Positions 1-7,032 of a stretch of DNA of 13,492 nt are shown piece by piece. Both the position numbers and the translations under genes were made by a program. The notes under the pieces are model-generated. The model did no database searches. It had not been told where the DNA came from and saw only the letters and a list, made by a program, of their open reading frames with translations. Source of the stretch: Syntrophaceae bacterium UBA2280 (GTDB taxonomy: Bacteria > Desulfobacterota > Syntrophia > Syntrophales > Smithellaceae); assembly GCA_002347685.1 (NCBI GenBank), contig DDWS01000043.1, positions 1 through 13,492 of the forward strand. Reading direction: 5' to 3'. The first letter of the stretch is position 1; each line of letters starts with the position of its first letter.

Positions 1-25
1 ATCAATACTGTCCCAACGTTGGTCG
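1..25. repeat. 25-bp terminal direct repeat of the window, left copy
   Basis: Bases 1-25 are identical to bases 13468-13492 and lie in the transposase coding sequence. Overlaying them gives a closed 13,467-bp path. Confidence 0.95.
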
Positions 26-954
26 AATAAATTCAGTTGGTTGTTGATTTGGGCACATTCTTCTTGCATGTCGATATCCGTAAGCGCTTGTAAAAGCGGT
101 ATTTTCTCGAAAACAGTTACGCTTATAATTTGTAAATTTGTGTAGAGACTTTGCTCCAGATTCAACTGCCTCTTGATAATTGCAACCAGTACGTAAACGG
201 AGATGGCAATCCATATTTGTGTTTTGACCGCATTCTCGGATGTGCCATAAAACGCCTTGATTCGCAGATGCTGTTTGATCCACTTGAAGAATAACTCGAT
301 CTGCCAGCGTTTGCGGTAAATCTCTGTGATCGTTAGCGCCGGTAGCGTGAAATTGTTGGTCAAGAAAACCAGATTCTTGTTTTGCTTTTCGTCGTAATAA
401 GCGATTCGCCGGAGTCTTTCGGGATAATCTTTCTTGGAATAATAACCATGCAGCGTAATGATCTGGTCGGATTTGAGTCCGGACGTTTTGTCGATCTTCT
501 GATAATATCGCCGGTCGTACCTGGCGTTGTTCTTGGCGCGTGTAACAAAGTATGCTGCCAATTGATGCAGTTTGTAAAGGCGCGCGTAATCCAGATAACC
601 GCGATCCATGATGTAAATGGCGCCGGATTCTATCGGCAGCTTGTCTAGGATATTGACTTCGTGAACTTTCCCGCTGGTAATAAAAGCTATCGTTGGAATG
701 TTGCCTCTCAGATCGAGAAGCGTGTGCAGTTTCACCGCTCCCTTGTGTTTGCGGAATGTTGCCCATGGAAAGAGAGATAGGCAAAGGTCGATGGTTGTGG
801 CATCCAGTGCGTAGATGGTTTGTTCCAACTCCATAACAAATGAATCGTTGGCATAAAGTTGTCTGGCTTTCTGAATGAGTGTTTGAGAAAAGTCGGCATA
901 GATGCGCAAGTCCCTTGTCTGATTGGCGTGGGCTAATGTATTGCGGGAGATCTT

Positions 955-962
955 TCCGCGAA
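955..962. repeat. 8-bp target site duplication of the IS66 insertion, left copy
   Basis: The sequence tccgcgaa lies directly outside the left inverted repeat and is repeated exactly at 3552-3559. Eight base pairs is the usual duplication length for IS66-family elements. It falls on the Arg-Gly codons (cgc gga) of the IS4-family transposase, so removing one copy plus the element restores that reading frame. Confidence 0.95.
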
Positions 963-986
963 GTAACCGTCCTGCCAACCCATATT
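963..986 (+). repeat. IS66 terminal inverted repeat, left
   Basis: It reads GTAACCGTCCTGCC... inward and pairs with the reverse complement of 3528-3551, with three mismatches in 24 positions. IS66-family ends typically begin with GTAA, which fits. Confidence 0.9.
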
Positions 987-1131
987 GTCGATTATTTCCA
1001 GATGCGGTAGGATACAGCAACCGGTGGAAAGTGCCGGCATTGTGGTTGAGTTATGGCTCTTTGAAAATTTAAATGGATAAATGTGCGTTCAGTTGTTGTC
1101 GGGATAGTTTCGGTCGCGATCGTCACGCCGA

Positions 1132-2523
1132 CTATCGAGCCAGCGGCTTCCACTGATCGGGCAGCAGCTCCCGGAGTTTGCTAACCGGATGACTCATAAT
1201 CCGGCGGAGCATGTCATTGAGGTATTCCCAGGGATTGACATCGCAGTTTTTGCAGGATTGGATCAGACTCATGTAGACCGCCGCCGCGTGTCCGCCCCGC
1301 TCGCTGCCGACGAAGAGCCAGTTCTTGCGACCCAGGGCCACTGGCCGCATGGCGTTTTCCGCCGTATTGTTGTCCGGTTTGAGAAGACCATTTTCCAGAT
1401 ACCGGTAAAGCGCCACTTTCTGATTCAGACTGTAGTCGATGGCCTTTCTCAAAGGCTCCGATGGAATCGTCTTGCCTTTGAGATCATCCAGCGTTGCAAA
1501 AATATTATCCAGAATCGGTTTGGCCTTCTCCTGCCTTAACTGATAAAGCTCTTCGGGTTTCAGATGCTTCCCCGGCGTTTCCACCTCATGATACAGACGT
1601 GCGATTCTCGCCAGAATATCCGTCGCCTCCTTCAGACGGGACGACGACGCTTCATCGAACTTTCTTCGGGCATGCGCCCAGCAAGCAACTTCGATAATCC
1701 ATGCCATTTTGAAAAGCTCGTCATATCCCCCATAGGCGTCGGCATGCACATAACCTCGGTAACCCTCCAGAAAATCCAGAGGCCGTTTCTTCCCGCGATC
1801 CATGGAAAAATCATACATCGTTAAAGGCGGCCCCGTCCCGCCCCGGACATACACCCATAATCGGGCTTTCTTAAACTTACCCGGATGATCTTGATGGTCC
1901 TGGAGCGCCACGGGGGTGTCATCGGTAAATAAGATCCCGTTTTCCAGAACCGCCTGTCTAAAAACCGGCTTGATAATCTTGATGCTTTCATACATCTGCA
2001 TCAGCCATCCCGATTGTGTGCCTCGGGGAATCTCCACCTTTTCCCGCTGAAAGATGACATCCTGGCGATACAGTGGGAGATGATCGGCAAACTTGCTGAC
2101 AATCACATGGGATAAAAGCCCCATATCCGCCTTGCATTTGGTAATGGGAGAATCCGGCATCGCAGCACAGACCACGCCTTCATTGTTTGGTAAAGCATAT
2201 TGAGGACGCTTATAGACTTTGACGAACAGTTTGCCGGGGCGATATTCCAGCTTTTCTGAGACTTCCACGGAAATCACTTTCAAGGGTTCGCCTGTCTGGG
2301 GAGATACTTTCTTATCTTCCGGAGTATCGATGATAACTTCCACCCGTTCCAGATGTTCGGGAATAGGCAGGCGGCCATGCTGGACTCTTTCTTTTCGTTC
2401 TTTGCCAAGTTTGGTCACTGAGGCAACCAGCGCGTCGGCATCGGCCTTGGCTTCAGCTTCACTTTTGGCAATCATCGCTGTGCCTTGCGAGAGAGATTCC
2501 CGAAGGATGGAATCCAACATCAT
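1132..2523 (-). CDS. tnpC: IS66-family transposase TnpC (longest open frame from an internal ATG)
   Basis: This is the DDE transposase of the IS66 element. The 463-residue frame from ATG 2523 contains the two catalytic Asp contexts, TDDTPVALQD and HADAYGGYD, and the Glu context DNNTAENAMRP followed by GRKNWLFVGSERGG. The conserved block CWAHARRKFDEA and the C-terminal region are present. The typical family length is about 500-540 residues. The same frame continues upstream of 2523 with EQLIRRIYGRKSEKIDPNQ, the conserved GRKSEK region that belongs to the intact protein, before meeting stop codons at 2638-2640 and 2659-2661. ATG 2523 is therefore probably not the ancestral start: a protein begun there lacks the N-terminal coiled-coil and DNA-binding segment. 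The usual zinc-finger cysteines after the N-terminal domain are replaced by a SPQTGEPL segment, as I recall from some IS66 subgroups. Confidence 0.85.
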   Translation of the reverse strand: MMLDSILRESLSQGTAMIAKSEAEAKADADALVASVTKLGKERKERVQHGRLPIPEHLERVEVIIDTPEDKKVSPQTGEPLKVISVEVSEKLEYRPGKLFVKVYKRPQYALPNNEGVVCAAMPDSPITKCKADMGLLSHVIVSKFADHLPLYRQDVIFQREKVEIPRGTQSGWLMQMYESIKIIKPVFRQAVLENGILFTDDTPVALQDHQDHPGKFKKARLWVYVRGGTGPPLTMYDFSMDRGKKRPLDFLEGYRGYVHADAYGGYDELFKMAWIIEVACWAHARRKFDEASSSRLKEATDILARIARLYHEVETPGKHLKPEELYQLRQEKAKPILDNIFATLDDLKGKTIPSEPLRKAIDYSLNQKVALYRYLENGLLKPDNNTAENAMRPVALGRKNWLFVGSERGGHAAAVYMSLIQSCKNCDVNPWEYLNDMLRRIMSHPVSKLRELLPDQWKPLAR

Positions 2524-2742
2524 CTGGTTCGGGTCGATCTTTTCGGACTTTCGCCCGTAGATGCGACGAATTAACTGTTCGATCTGATGCTGAAGGGTGG
2601 ATAATTGCCGCTGATTGGCTTCACATTTAAGGGTGAGTTATTCTATGTGCGCTTCCTTTTACGCGATCGGAGATGTCAGAGAAGCGATGATCTCGTCTTT
2701 TGATTGGGCGGCATATTGGGCCTGTGCTTCTGTGGATATCAC
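2524..2742 (-). pseudogene. tnpC: 5' segment of IS66 tnpC, broken by two in-frame stop codons
   Basis: Reading in the tnpC frame from GTG 2742, the sequence gives an N-terminal segment (VISTEAQAQYAAQSKDEII...), then TAA at 2661-2659, KEAHIE, then TAA at 2640-2638, then LTLKCEANQRQLSTLQ running into RRIYGRKSEKIDPNQ and the main frame. All parts are in one frame, so these are two nonsense changes, not a frameshift. The total from GTG to the stop at 1132 is 537 codons, the expected size for TnpC. The residues around both stops form a helical, Gln/Glu-rich stretch like the coiled coil normally found there. The GTG start is inferred from similarity to typical TnpC N-termini and has only a weak ribosome site. 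Confidence 0.75.
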
Positions 2743-2775
2743 GGGAAAAGTGAATAGCGCATAACTATAATTATG

Positions 2776-3159
2776 TCAAGTACTTATATTAACATTATGA
2801 ACTTTTTTCTCACTTTTTTTACCTGACGAATGGGCTCCAACATAGCGCTTTTCGATCCGCTTCGGCACGATGCCTTCCAATAGCAGGGTCAGGTCACGCC
2901 GGTCGATACAACCGCTTCGGTCGGGCACAATGAACTTCCCTTCTTCCAGGCGTTTATACCACAGCGCCAGGCCGTCCTGATCCCAATACAGAAGTTTGAC
3001 CATTTTACGGTTGCCGTTGACGAACACAAACAAGGAACCGGACAGAGGATCCATCTCCAGCTCGGAACGGATGATGCCGCACAGACCATCGAAGGATTTA
3101 CGCATGTCGCAGGCACCCCGGTAAAGATAGATACGCGTCATGGCGCCAAATGAAATCAT
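2776..3159 (-). CDS. tnpB: IS66 family accessory protein TnpB (Orf2-like)
   Basis: The 127-residue product has the hallmark IS66 Orf2 sequence: RIYLYRGACDMRKSFDGL at the start, then GSLFVFVNGNRKMVKLLYWD, GLALWYKRLEEGKF, and a C-terminal LLLEGI. It is required for transposition of IS66-family elements, but its biochemical activity is not known. The ATG overlaps the tnpA stop in an ATGA arrangement (3159-3156), which points to coupled translation. The usual length is about 115 residues; the extra residues are a lysine-rich tail after the conserved core. No lesion is visible. Confidence 0.93.
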   Translation of the reverse strand: MISFGAMTRIYLYRGACDMRKSFDGLCGIIRSELEMDPLSGSLFVFVNGNRKMVKLLYWDQDGLALWYKRLEEGKFIVPDRSGCIDRRDLTLLLEGIVPKRIEKRYVGAHSSGKKSEKKVHNVNIST

Positions 3160-3455
3160 TGGGATTCAATACAGGCCAGAACGGATCGAAATGTTATGGG
3201 ATCGAAGTTCCGCTGTACTTCAATGTAAAGATTGCCGGATACAATGCGGATGCCGGTGGCCGTGCCTGAAACTGAGGAACGAAGTTCGATAAATCCCTGC
3301 TGGTCCATTTGGCGTTTTGAAATCCGGCGACGCCAGGCATAAAATACGTTTGTTCGTATATCCCGACTCCGGCAATAATCGGCAATGCTCAGGCCACTTG
3401 TTTTTTGTGTTTCGATCACTTCCCGCCAATGGGTATATCGTTCTTCGATGGTCAT
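3156..3455 (-). CDS. tnpA: IS66 family accessory protein TnpA
   Basis: The 99-residue protein is the first gene of the IS66 element. It carries a helix-turn-helix of the transposase_8/TnpA type around residues 18-42 (SGLSIADYCRSRDIRTNVFY, then AWRRR). The rest is a short beta-rich tail (GIRIVSGNLYIEVQRNFD). The start at 3455 is preceded by a good ribosome site, GGAGG, seven bases upstream. It ends in a 4-bp overlap with tnpB. Its job is probably DNA binding at the element ends during transposition. Confidence 0.9.
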   Translation of the reverse strand: MTIEERYTHWREVIETQKTSGLSIADYCRSRDIRTNVFYAWRRRISKRQMDQQGFIELRSSVSGTATGIRIVSGNLYIEVQRNFDPITFRSVLACIESQ

Positions 3456-3527
3456 GCTCCCGCCTCCAGTTGAAAAAGTATTTTCTCACTACTGGCGGAA
3501 CTCATACCCCGGCTGGCAGAAAAGGGA

Positions 3528-3551
3528 AAGATGGGTGGGCAAGACGGTTAC
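3528..3551 (-). repeat. IS66 terminal inverted repeat, right
   Basis: Read inward from 3551 on the minus strand it gives GTAACCGTCTTGCC..., matching the left end at 21 of 24 positions. Confidence 0.9.
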
Positions 3552-3559
3552 TCCGCGAA
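3552..3559. repeat. 8-bp target site duplication of the IS66 insertion, right copy
   Basis: The sequence tccgcgaa is an exact copy of 955-962. It immediately follows the right inverted repeat. Confidence 0.95.
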
Positions 3560-3782
3560 TGCCCATGTGATAGAGTTTGTTGCTCTGGGCCCGAAGGCAG
3601 GCTTCGATGTCCCGAAGGCTCTCCCGATACGTCAGTTGTGCGAAAGCCATAATACGGAACTGATCCAGGCGAGTGATATTCTTGACACTGAAGTTGCCTT
3701 GGTACTTCTCCACGCAGTGCTGAAAGGTTTTTAACGGCATGAAGTCCATGATCTGGGTAAATATGAGCGGGCCTGTATACAT
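3552..3782 (-). pseudogene. IS4-family (DUF4372) transposase, N-terminal part
   Basis: The 77 codons from ATG 3782 encode the DUF4372 domain found at the start of many IS4-family transposases: MYTGPLIFTQIMDFMPL, then FRIMAFAQLTYRESLRDIE and NKLYHMGIRG. The gene is cut after Gly77 by the IS66 element. An open frame runs on to 3489, but the extra residues are read from IS66 end sequence. The continuation of the real protein (KISRNTL...) is at 954 and below. No strong ribosome site is visible before the ATG. A small hairpin lies just upstream. Confidence 0.9.
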
Positions 3783-3789
3783 GAGTACT

Positions 3790-3812
3790 TTCCCGGAAAT
3801 ATTCTTCGGGAA
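3790..3812. other. Hairpin in the 5' leader of the IS4-family transposase
   Basis: A 6-bp stem, ttcccg / cgggaa, with an 11-base loop lies 8 bases upstream of the transposase ATG. Hairpins at this place in insertion sequences often limit translation from transcripts that read in from outside. That role is an inference here. Confidence 0.35.
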
Positions 3813-4093
3813 GGTTTACAAATTCCGCTAGGCATTTTCAAGTCGAGGACAAGCATAAATGGCATCTTTCATGAAATATGTTAAGCTTTTACAAAATTTA
3901 TCTACTAATTATTCCGGACAGTAGTGTTATCAGTTATTGAATGTGTAATTAAATGTGGAAAGGATCGTTTTTGGCCAGATGACGAATTTTATGGCGATTC
4001 AAAATTACGACACCGTCTCTTCGCCGACTGAAACTACAGTTGCAGTGGCGAATGCAACATTATTGTCTGGATAGATTTTAATGGGGCAAAGAA

Positions 4094-4119
4094 GGCCCGG
4101 CAGGAAAACCTGCTGGGCC
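4094..4119 (-). terminator. Terminator after the porin gene
   Basis: An 11-bp stem with one mismatch (ggcccagcagg / cctgccgggcc, minus strand) and a TTTT loop lies about 37 bases past the porin stop. It is followed by a weak T-rich stretch, ttcttt. The shape fits intrinsic termination of minus-strand transcripts. Confidence 0.7.
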
Positions 4120-4156
4120 TCGCTATGATCCTAACAGAATAACCGTCTAAAAACTT

Positions 4157-5515
4157 CTAGAAAGTCAGCGCCAGCTTGCTGATGACCAGGAAGTTGTTAG
4201 AAACTTCGTTGGCTGAGTTAGCACCTTTGTAATAATCACCCGTGAAGAGGTAACCCGCGCCCAGCATGTAGGACAGGTTATTGGTGATTTTGTACGTTGC
4301 GGTCAAGTCCACTTCATAACCGTATTCTCTGCTTAACCAAACGGCTTGCGGAGTGTACTGGGCTTTCGCCCAGGAAACAGAAGCCATGATATCCAGTTTG
4401 TCGACCGGTCGCACACCGGCGCGCAACTGGGCGAAATAAGCGTTGGTCATCGGACCAGCGTTAGCTGTTGTGCCTGTATGACCAGCCAGGGAACCTGCCC
4501 AGTATGTCAAATCATTGTTGAACATGAGCAAGCAGGGATTCCATTCGGTACCGCCGTTGATGACACCGCCTTCCATTTTATCCGTCGTACCGGGATCGTC
4601 ACCACCCGAGTAAGCTAACGAACCACCGACATAGAACCTGCCGAAATCAGCCGTCGCGTCAATCCATCCCAACAGTTGGCCCACTGTCACATCCTGCTGG
4701 CCGATCAAACTAGGATTGCCTTCCCACGCTGCGGCTTTTCCAAATACATACAGCACTTCTGCCTGCAAGGCAACAGGACCAATCTTGGCTTTCGCGTAAG
4801 GTGTCGCGATATAGACATTCTGCGTAAAACCGGTATTGGGCACTAAAGCACCAAATGCGTTTCTGTTGGCTGCATTACGGATGTATTTAAAAAGAAATCC
4901 GGCCGCGCCGTCCTTCCATGAGTATATGACGGCCGCAGTATAGAAGCTGCTGTCTCTGTCTGAAGCGTTTGTGACGGCGCCACCGAAAGTTCCGGAACTC
5001 TTTTCACCATCATTATTTTTACCCATCTGGATGATGGCTCTCAAGCCTCCCTTTTGGAGAACATAGGCAATTTTGCCCGCTATAACAGCCTGGTTGGCAA
5101 AATCAGTACCCCACAAACCATCATACTGATAGCCGGCCATGATAGCGCCGATCGGGGATACGTACGTCAGATACAGCAGATCAAAGGCAATGTTTTCATT
5201 TTCCGCTCTGGTACCTTCTGACAGCGTGTCAAGGGCGGTTCCGGCAGTTGATCTGGTGGCGCCCCAAGCTCTCTCCATAATGTCCGCCTGAGAGGTCAGA
5301 GTAAGACCCGGAGAAACAACAAGGTCCGTTTTCAGGCGCAGTCTCTGGAAATAAAAAGCGGTGCTGGGACTAACATCCTTCACCAAGCTGGTTTTATCAA
5401 GATATAAACCAGCCACGTAGTACGAGCCGCTGAATTTCACATCAACGGCCATCGCTGACGTACTGAAGGCTACGATCAGCCCCAGTGACAGCAAAACCAA
5501 CCAAAATCTCTTCAT
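4157..5515 (-). CDS. Outer-membrane porin (beta-barrel)
   Basis: The 452-residue protein starts with a signal peptide (MKRFWLVLLSLGLIVAFS..., cleavage expected after Ala-Met-Ala at about residue 23). The mature part has many alternating hydrophobic and polar segments rich in Gly, Tyr and aromatic residues, as in transmembrane beta strands. It ends in ...LVISKLALTF; a terminal Phe is the usual recognition signal for the outer-membrane assembly machinery. The size fits a 16-18 strand barrel. A strong AGGAGG site lies before the ATG, and a terminator follows the stop. It lies 182 bp downstream of a broken acyl-CoA ligase and is probably transcribed on its own. The substrate cannot be read from sequence. 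Being next to acyl-CoA genes hints at uptake of small organic acids, but this is weak. Confidence 0.88.
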   Translation of the reverse strand: MKRFWLVLLSLGLIVAFSTSAMAVDVKFSGSYYVAGLYLDKTSLVKDVSPSTAFYFQRLRLKTDLVVSPGLTLTSQADIMERAWGATRSTAGTALDTLSEGTRAENENIAFDLLYLTYVSPIGAIMAGYQYDGLWGTDFANQAVIAGKIAYVLQKGGLRAIIQMGKNNDGEKSSGTFGGAVTNASDRDSSFYTAAVIYSWKDGAAGFLFKYIRNAANRNAFGALVPNTGFTQNVYIATPYAKAKIGPVALQAEVLYVFGKAAAWEGNPSLIGQQDVTVGQLLGWIDATADFGRFYVGGSLAYSGGDDPGTTDKMEGGVINGGTEWNPCLLMFNNDLTYWAGSLAGHTGTTANAGPMTNAYFAQLRAGVRPVDKLDIMASVSWAKAQYTPQAVWLSREYGYEVDLTATYKITNNLSYMLGAGYLFTGDYYKGANSANEVSNNFLVISKLALTF

Positions 5516-5518
5516 TTT

Positions 5519-5524
5519 TTCCTC
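5519..5524 (-). promoter_or_regulatory. Ribosome binding site of the porin
   Basis: The minus strand reads aggagg, then three bases and a T-poor A run, then ATG 5515. It is one of the strongest ribosome sites in the window, consistent with an abundant outer-membrane protein. Confidence 0.6.
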
Positions 5525-5697
5525 CTAATTGATTAAAGAGTAAAAAAGTTTCCGCCTTTTTCTCACAACGGGCATTTCTTGATAAAGGCGCTCCTTACTT
5601 CTGCCGCGTAACTTGCCTATAAAAAACCTTCCGGCGAGACACACGGCGCGAAACCAGCATCGGCTCATCCGGCTAATGATTACGTAACAACTTGACT

Positions 5698-7004
5698 TCA
5701 AATTTTTTTATTCATTTCTCTCTTGGCCATTTCTTCTGCTCTTCGTTCCTTGCCGAGGATATTGGCCGTTTCCCCCGGTTTTCCATTATATTCGCGCATG
5801 ACCTGGGGGCCTTTGACGACGAGTTCACCCCGTTCTCCGAAGGGTAAATCGGTGACCTCATCGTCGAGACTGACAATCCGGAACTGGGTATCGGGAACGG
5901 GAAGACCGATGCTGCCCACTTTACGCAGCCCGGGATAGGGATTAGCGTGGGTGTCCGGTGAGGTCTCCGTCACGCCGAAACCCTCTATGATAACGGCCCC
6001 CGAGATTTTCTCAAAATCATTAATCGTTTCCACCGCCAGCGGCGCACTTCCGGAGAAAGCCACCTTTATGCTACTCAAGTCCGTGGTTTTAAGATGGGGA
6101 TAATTCAGTATCCCGATAATTATCGCCGTAACAAGGGGAGCAAAGGTCGGTTTGTAAGTTTTGATGGCTTCCATGAGCGGAGCCGCATGGGGACGGGGGA
6201 TAAGCACCTGCGTCCATGCATAGGCAATAGACATATTCATGCAGGAGGTAACACCGTAGGCATGGAAGTAGGGCGGAGCGCCCAGCATGATTTCTTGCCC
6301 CTGCTTGCTGAGGTTCCCGTAGGTCAGGACAACGCCCTTGGAGACACCCGTCGTTCCTCTGGTATACTGGTACATGGCAACATCGTCGAAACTGAGCTTT
6401 ACTTTGGGAGGGGTTGGGGCAATGCAGTCCAACCATTTGAAGACATTCTGTGCAGCTTTAACCGCCTTGGAAAGGCCTTTTTTCTTTGCCACCAAGGGGA
6501 AAAGATGATTCTTGGGGAAAGGCAGATAGTCACCCACCGTCATGTAAATAATCTGATTGATCTTCGTTTTCGGTCTCAGATCGATCATGCGATCACCTAA
6601 AAGCTCCATCGTAATCAATGCAATCGCGCCGGAGTCGTTGAACTGGTGCTCCAGTTCAACATCGGAGTAAAGCGGATTGTTCATGACGGTAATGGCGCCT
6701 ATCTTCATAATGGCATAATAGACAATGACGCAGGGGATGGTGGTGGCAGCATGATGGCAACCGGATCGCCCTTTTTGATGCCGAAATCGGTCAAACATGT
6801 AGCAAAACGATCCACCGCATCCTGGAGTTGCCGGAAGGTCATTTTATACCCTTGGAAAATCAACGCTGTATTGTCGGGAAAATCTCTAACCGACCGTGCC
6901 AGAAAATCAGGGATACAAATCTTTTCATAAGTAACTGTTGCCGGAACACCTTTCTCATAATGCTTTAACCATGGACGATTCAGATAAGACGATGCTTGTT
7001 TCAT
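5698..7004 (-). pseudogene. Acyl-CoA ligase (AMP-forming), decayed
   Basis: The remains of an AMP-binding acyl-CoA ligase, a family that activates a carboxylic acid with ATP and CoA. The start at 7004 has a good AAGGAG site. The first part (frame 7004-6705) runs to KKGDPVAIMLP. The rest continues in another frame (from the IPCVIVYYAIMKIGAITV block) down to 5698, so one base is missing near 6736-6750, in the ccaccacc run. The phosphate-binding motif is YTRGTTGVSKG, with Arg where Ser is usual. Between LTYGNLSKQ and GQEIMLGAPPYFHAYG (near 6300) about 16 residues common in relatives are missing. After GPQVMREYNGKPGETAN the sequence jumps straight to ILGKERRAEEMAKRE (near 5760). This deletes nearly all of the C-terminal domain, including the GW-TGD hinge and the catalytic lysine region. 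About 435 codons remain of an expected 560. The gene is very probably non-functional. Confidence 0.88.
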
Positions 7005-7032
7005 GGGTTATTCTCCTTCTTTCAAATAAAGA

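Larger units (their letters stand above)
1..962 (-). pseudogene. IS4-family (DUF4372) transposase, C-terminal part, split by IS66
   Basis: The minus strand from 960 down to 1 is one open frame without stops that reads through the catalytic part of an IS4-family DDE transposase. Visible landmarks are KISRNTLAHANQTRD, the first Asp in YALDATTIDL, the second Asp in YIMDRGYLDYARLY, and the family signature Y-x2-R-x3-E-x6-K in YRKRWQIELFFKWIK. The N-terminal 77 codons lie at 3782-3552, in register across the inserted IS66. The frame is still open at base 1. The last three codons and a TAA are found at the right end of the window (13464-13456), because the first and last 25 bases are identical. Removing the IS66 and one target copy gives an uninterrupted gene of about 398 codons, so the insertion is the only visible lesion. 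The product would cut and paste its own element. Confidence 0.9.
963..3551 (-). mobile_element. IS66-family insertion sequence, complete ends
   Basis: This 2589-bp element carries tnpA, tnpB and tnpC in the canonical IS66 order on the minus strand. Both ends start with GTAACCGTC read inward and form 24-bp terminal inverted repeats matching at 21 of 24 positions (963-986 and 3528-3551). Exact 8-bp duplications flank it. It sits inside an IS4-family transposase gene, so it arrived later than that element. The identical target duplications suggest a fairly recent insertion. Yet tnpC has two in-frame stop codons near its 5' end, so this copy may already be unable to move alone. About 170 bp between the tnpC stop and the left end is non-coding. 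Confidence 0.95.
3783..4156. other. Gene-poor stretch between the IS4-family transposase and the porin
   Basis: It is A+T-rich and holds the 5' untranslated end of the IS4-family element, an outer boundary I could not place, and the porin terminator. Two short plus-strand frames are present. One, 3909-4031, reads ...CVIKCGKDRFWPDDEFYGDS and has no start codon; the other is 3991-4074 (MAIQNYDTVSSPTETT...). Either could be the remnant of a gene cut by the element or chance. I recognise neither. Confidence 0.5.

Noticed and set aside
2..784. 260-residue minus-strand open frame overlapping the transposase
   Set aside because: It is a shifted frame. The frame one base over gives a clean IS4-family transposase with all catalytic motifs, while this one is Gln/Arg-rich and matches nothing.
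3489..3551. Continuation of the DUF4372 open frame past Gly77
   Set aside because: These codons are read from the IS66 right end. The true continuation is at 954 and below, as the target duplication shows.
5516..5697. Possible riboswitch in the porin leader
   Set aside because: The leader has several G+C-rich short stems (for instance around 5640-5675), but I could not fit it to any known riboswitch consensus. A covariance-model search would be needed.
6094..6600. 168-residue plus-strand open frame opposite the acyl-CoA ligase
   Set aside because: It mirrors the ligase coding sequence; the minus strand carries the AMP-binding motifs.
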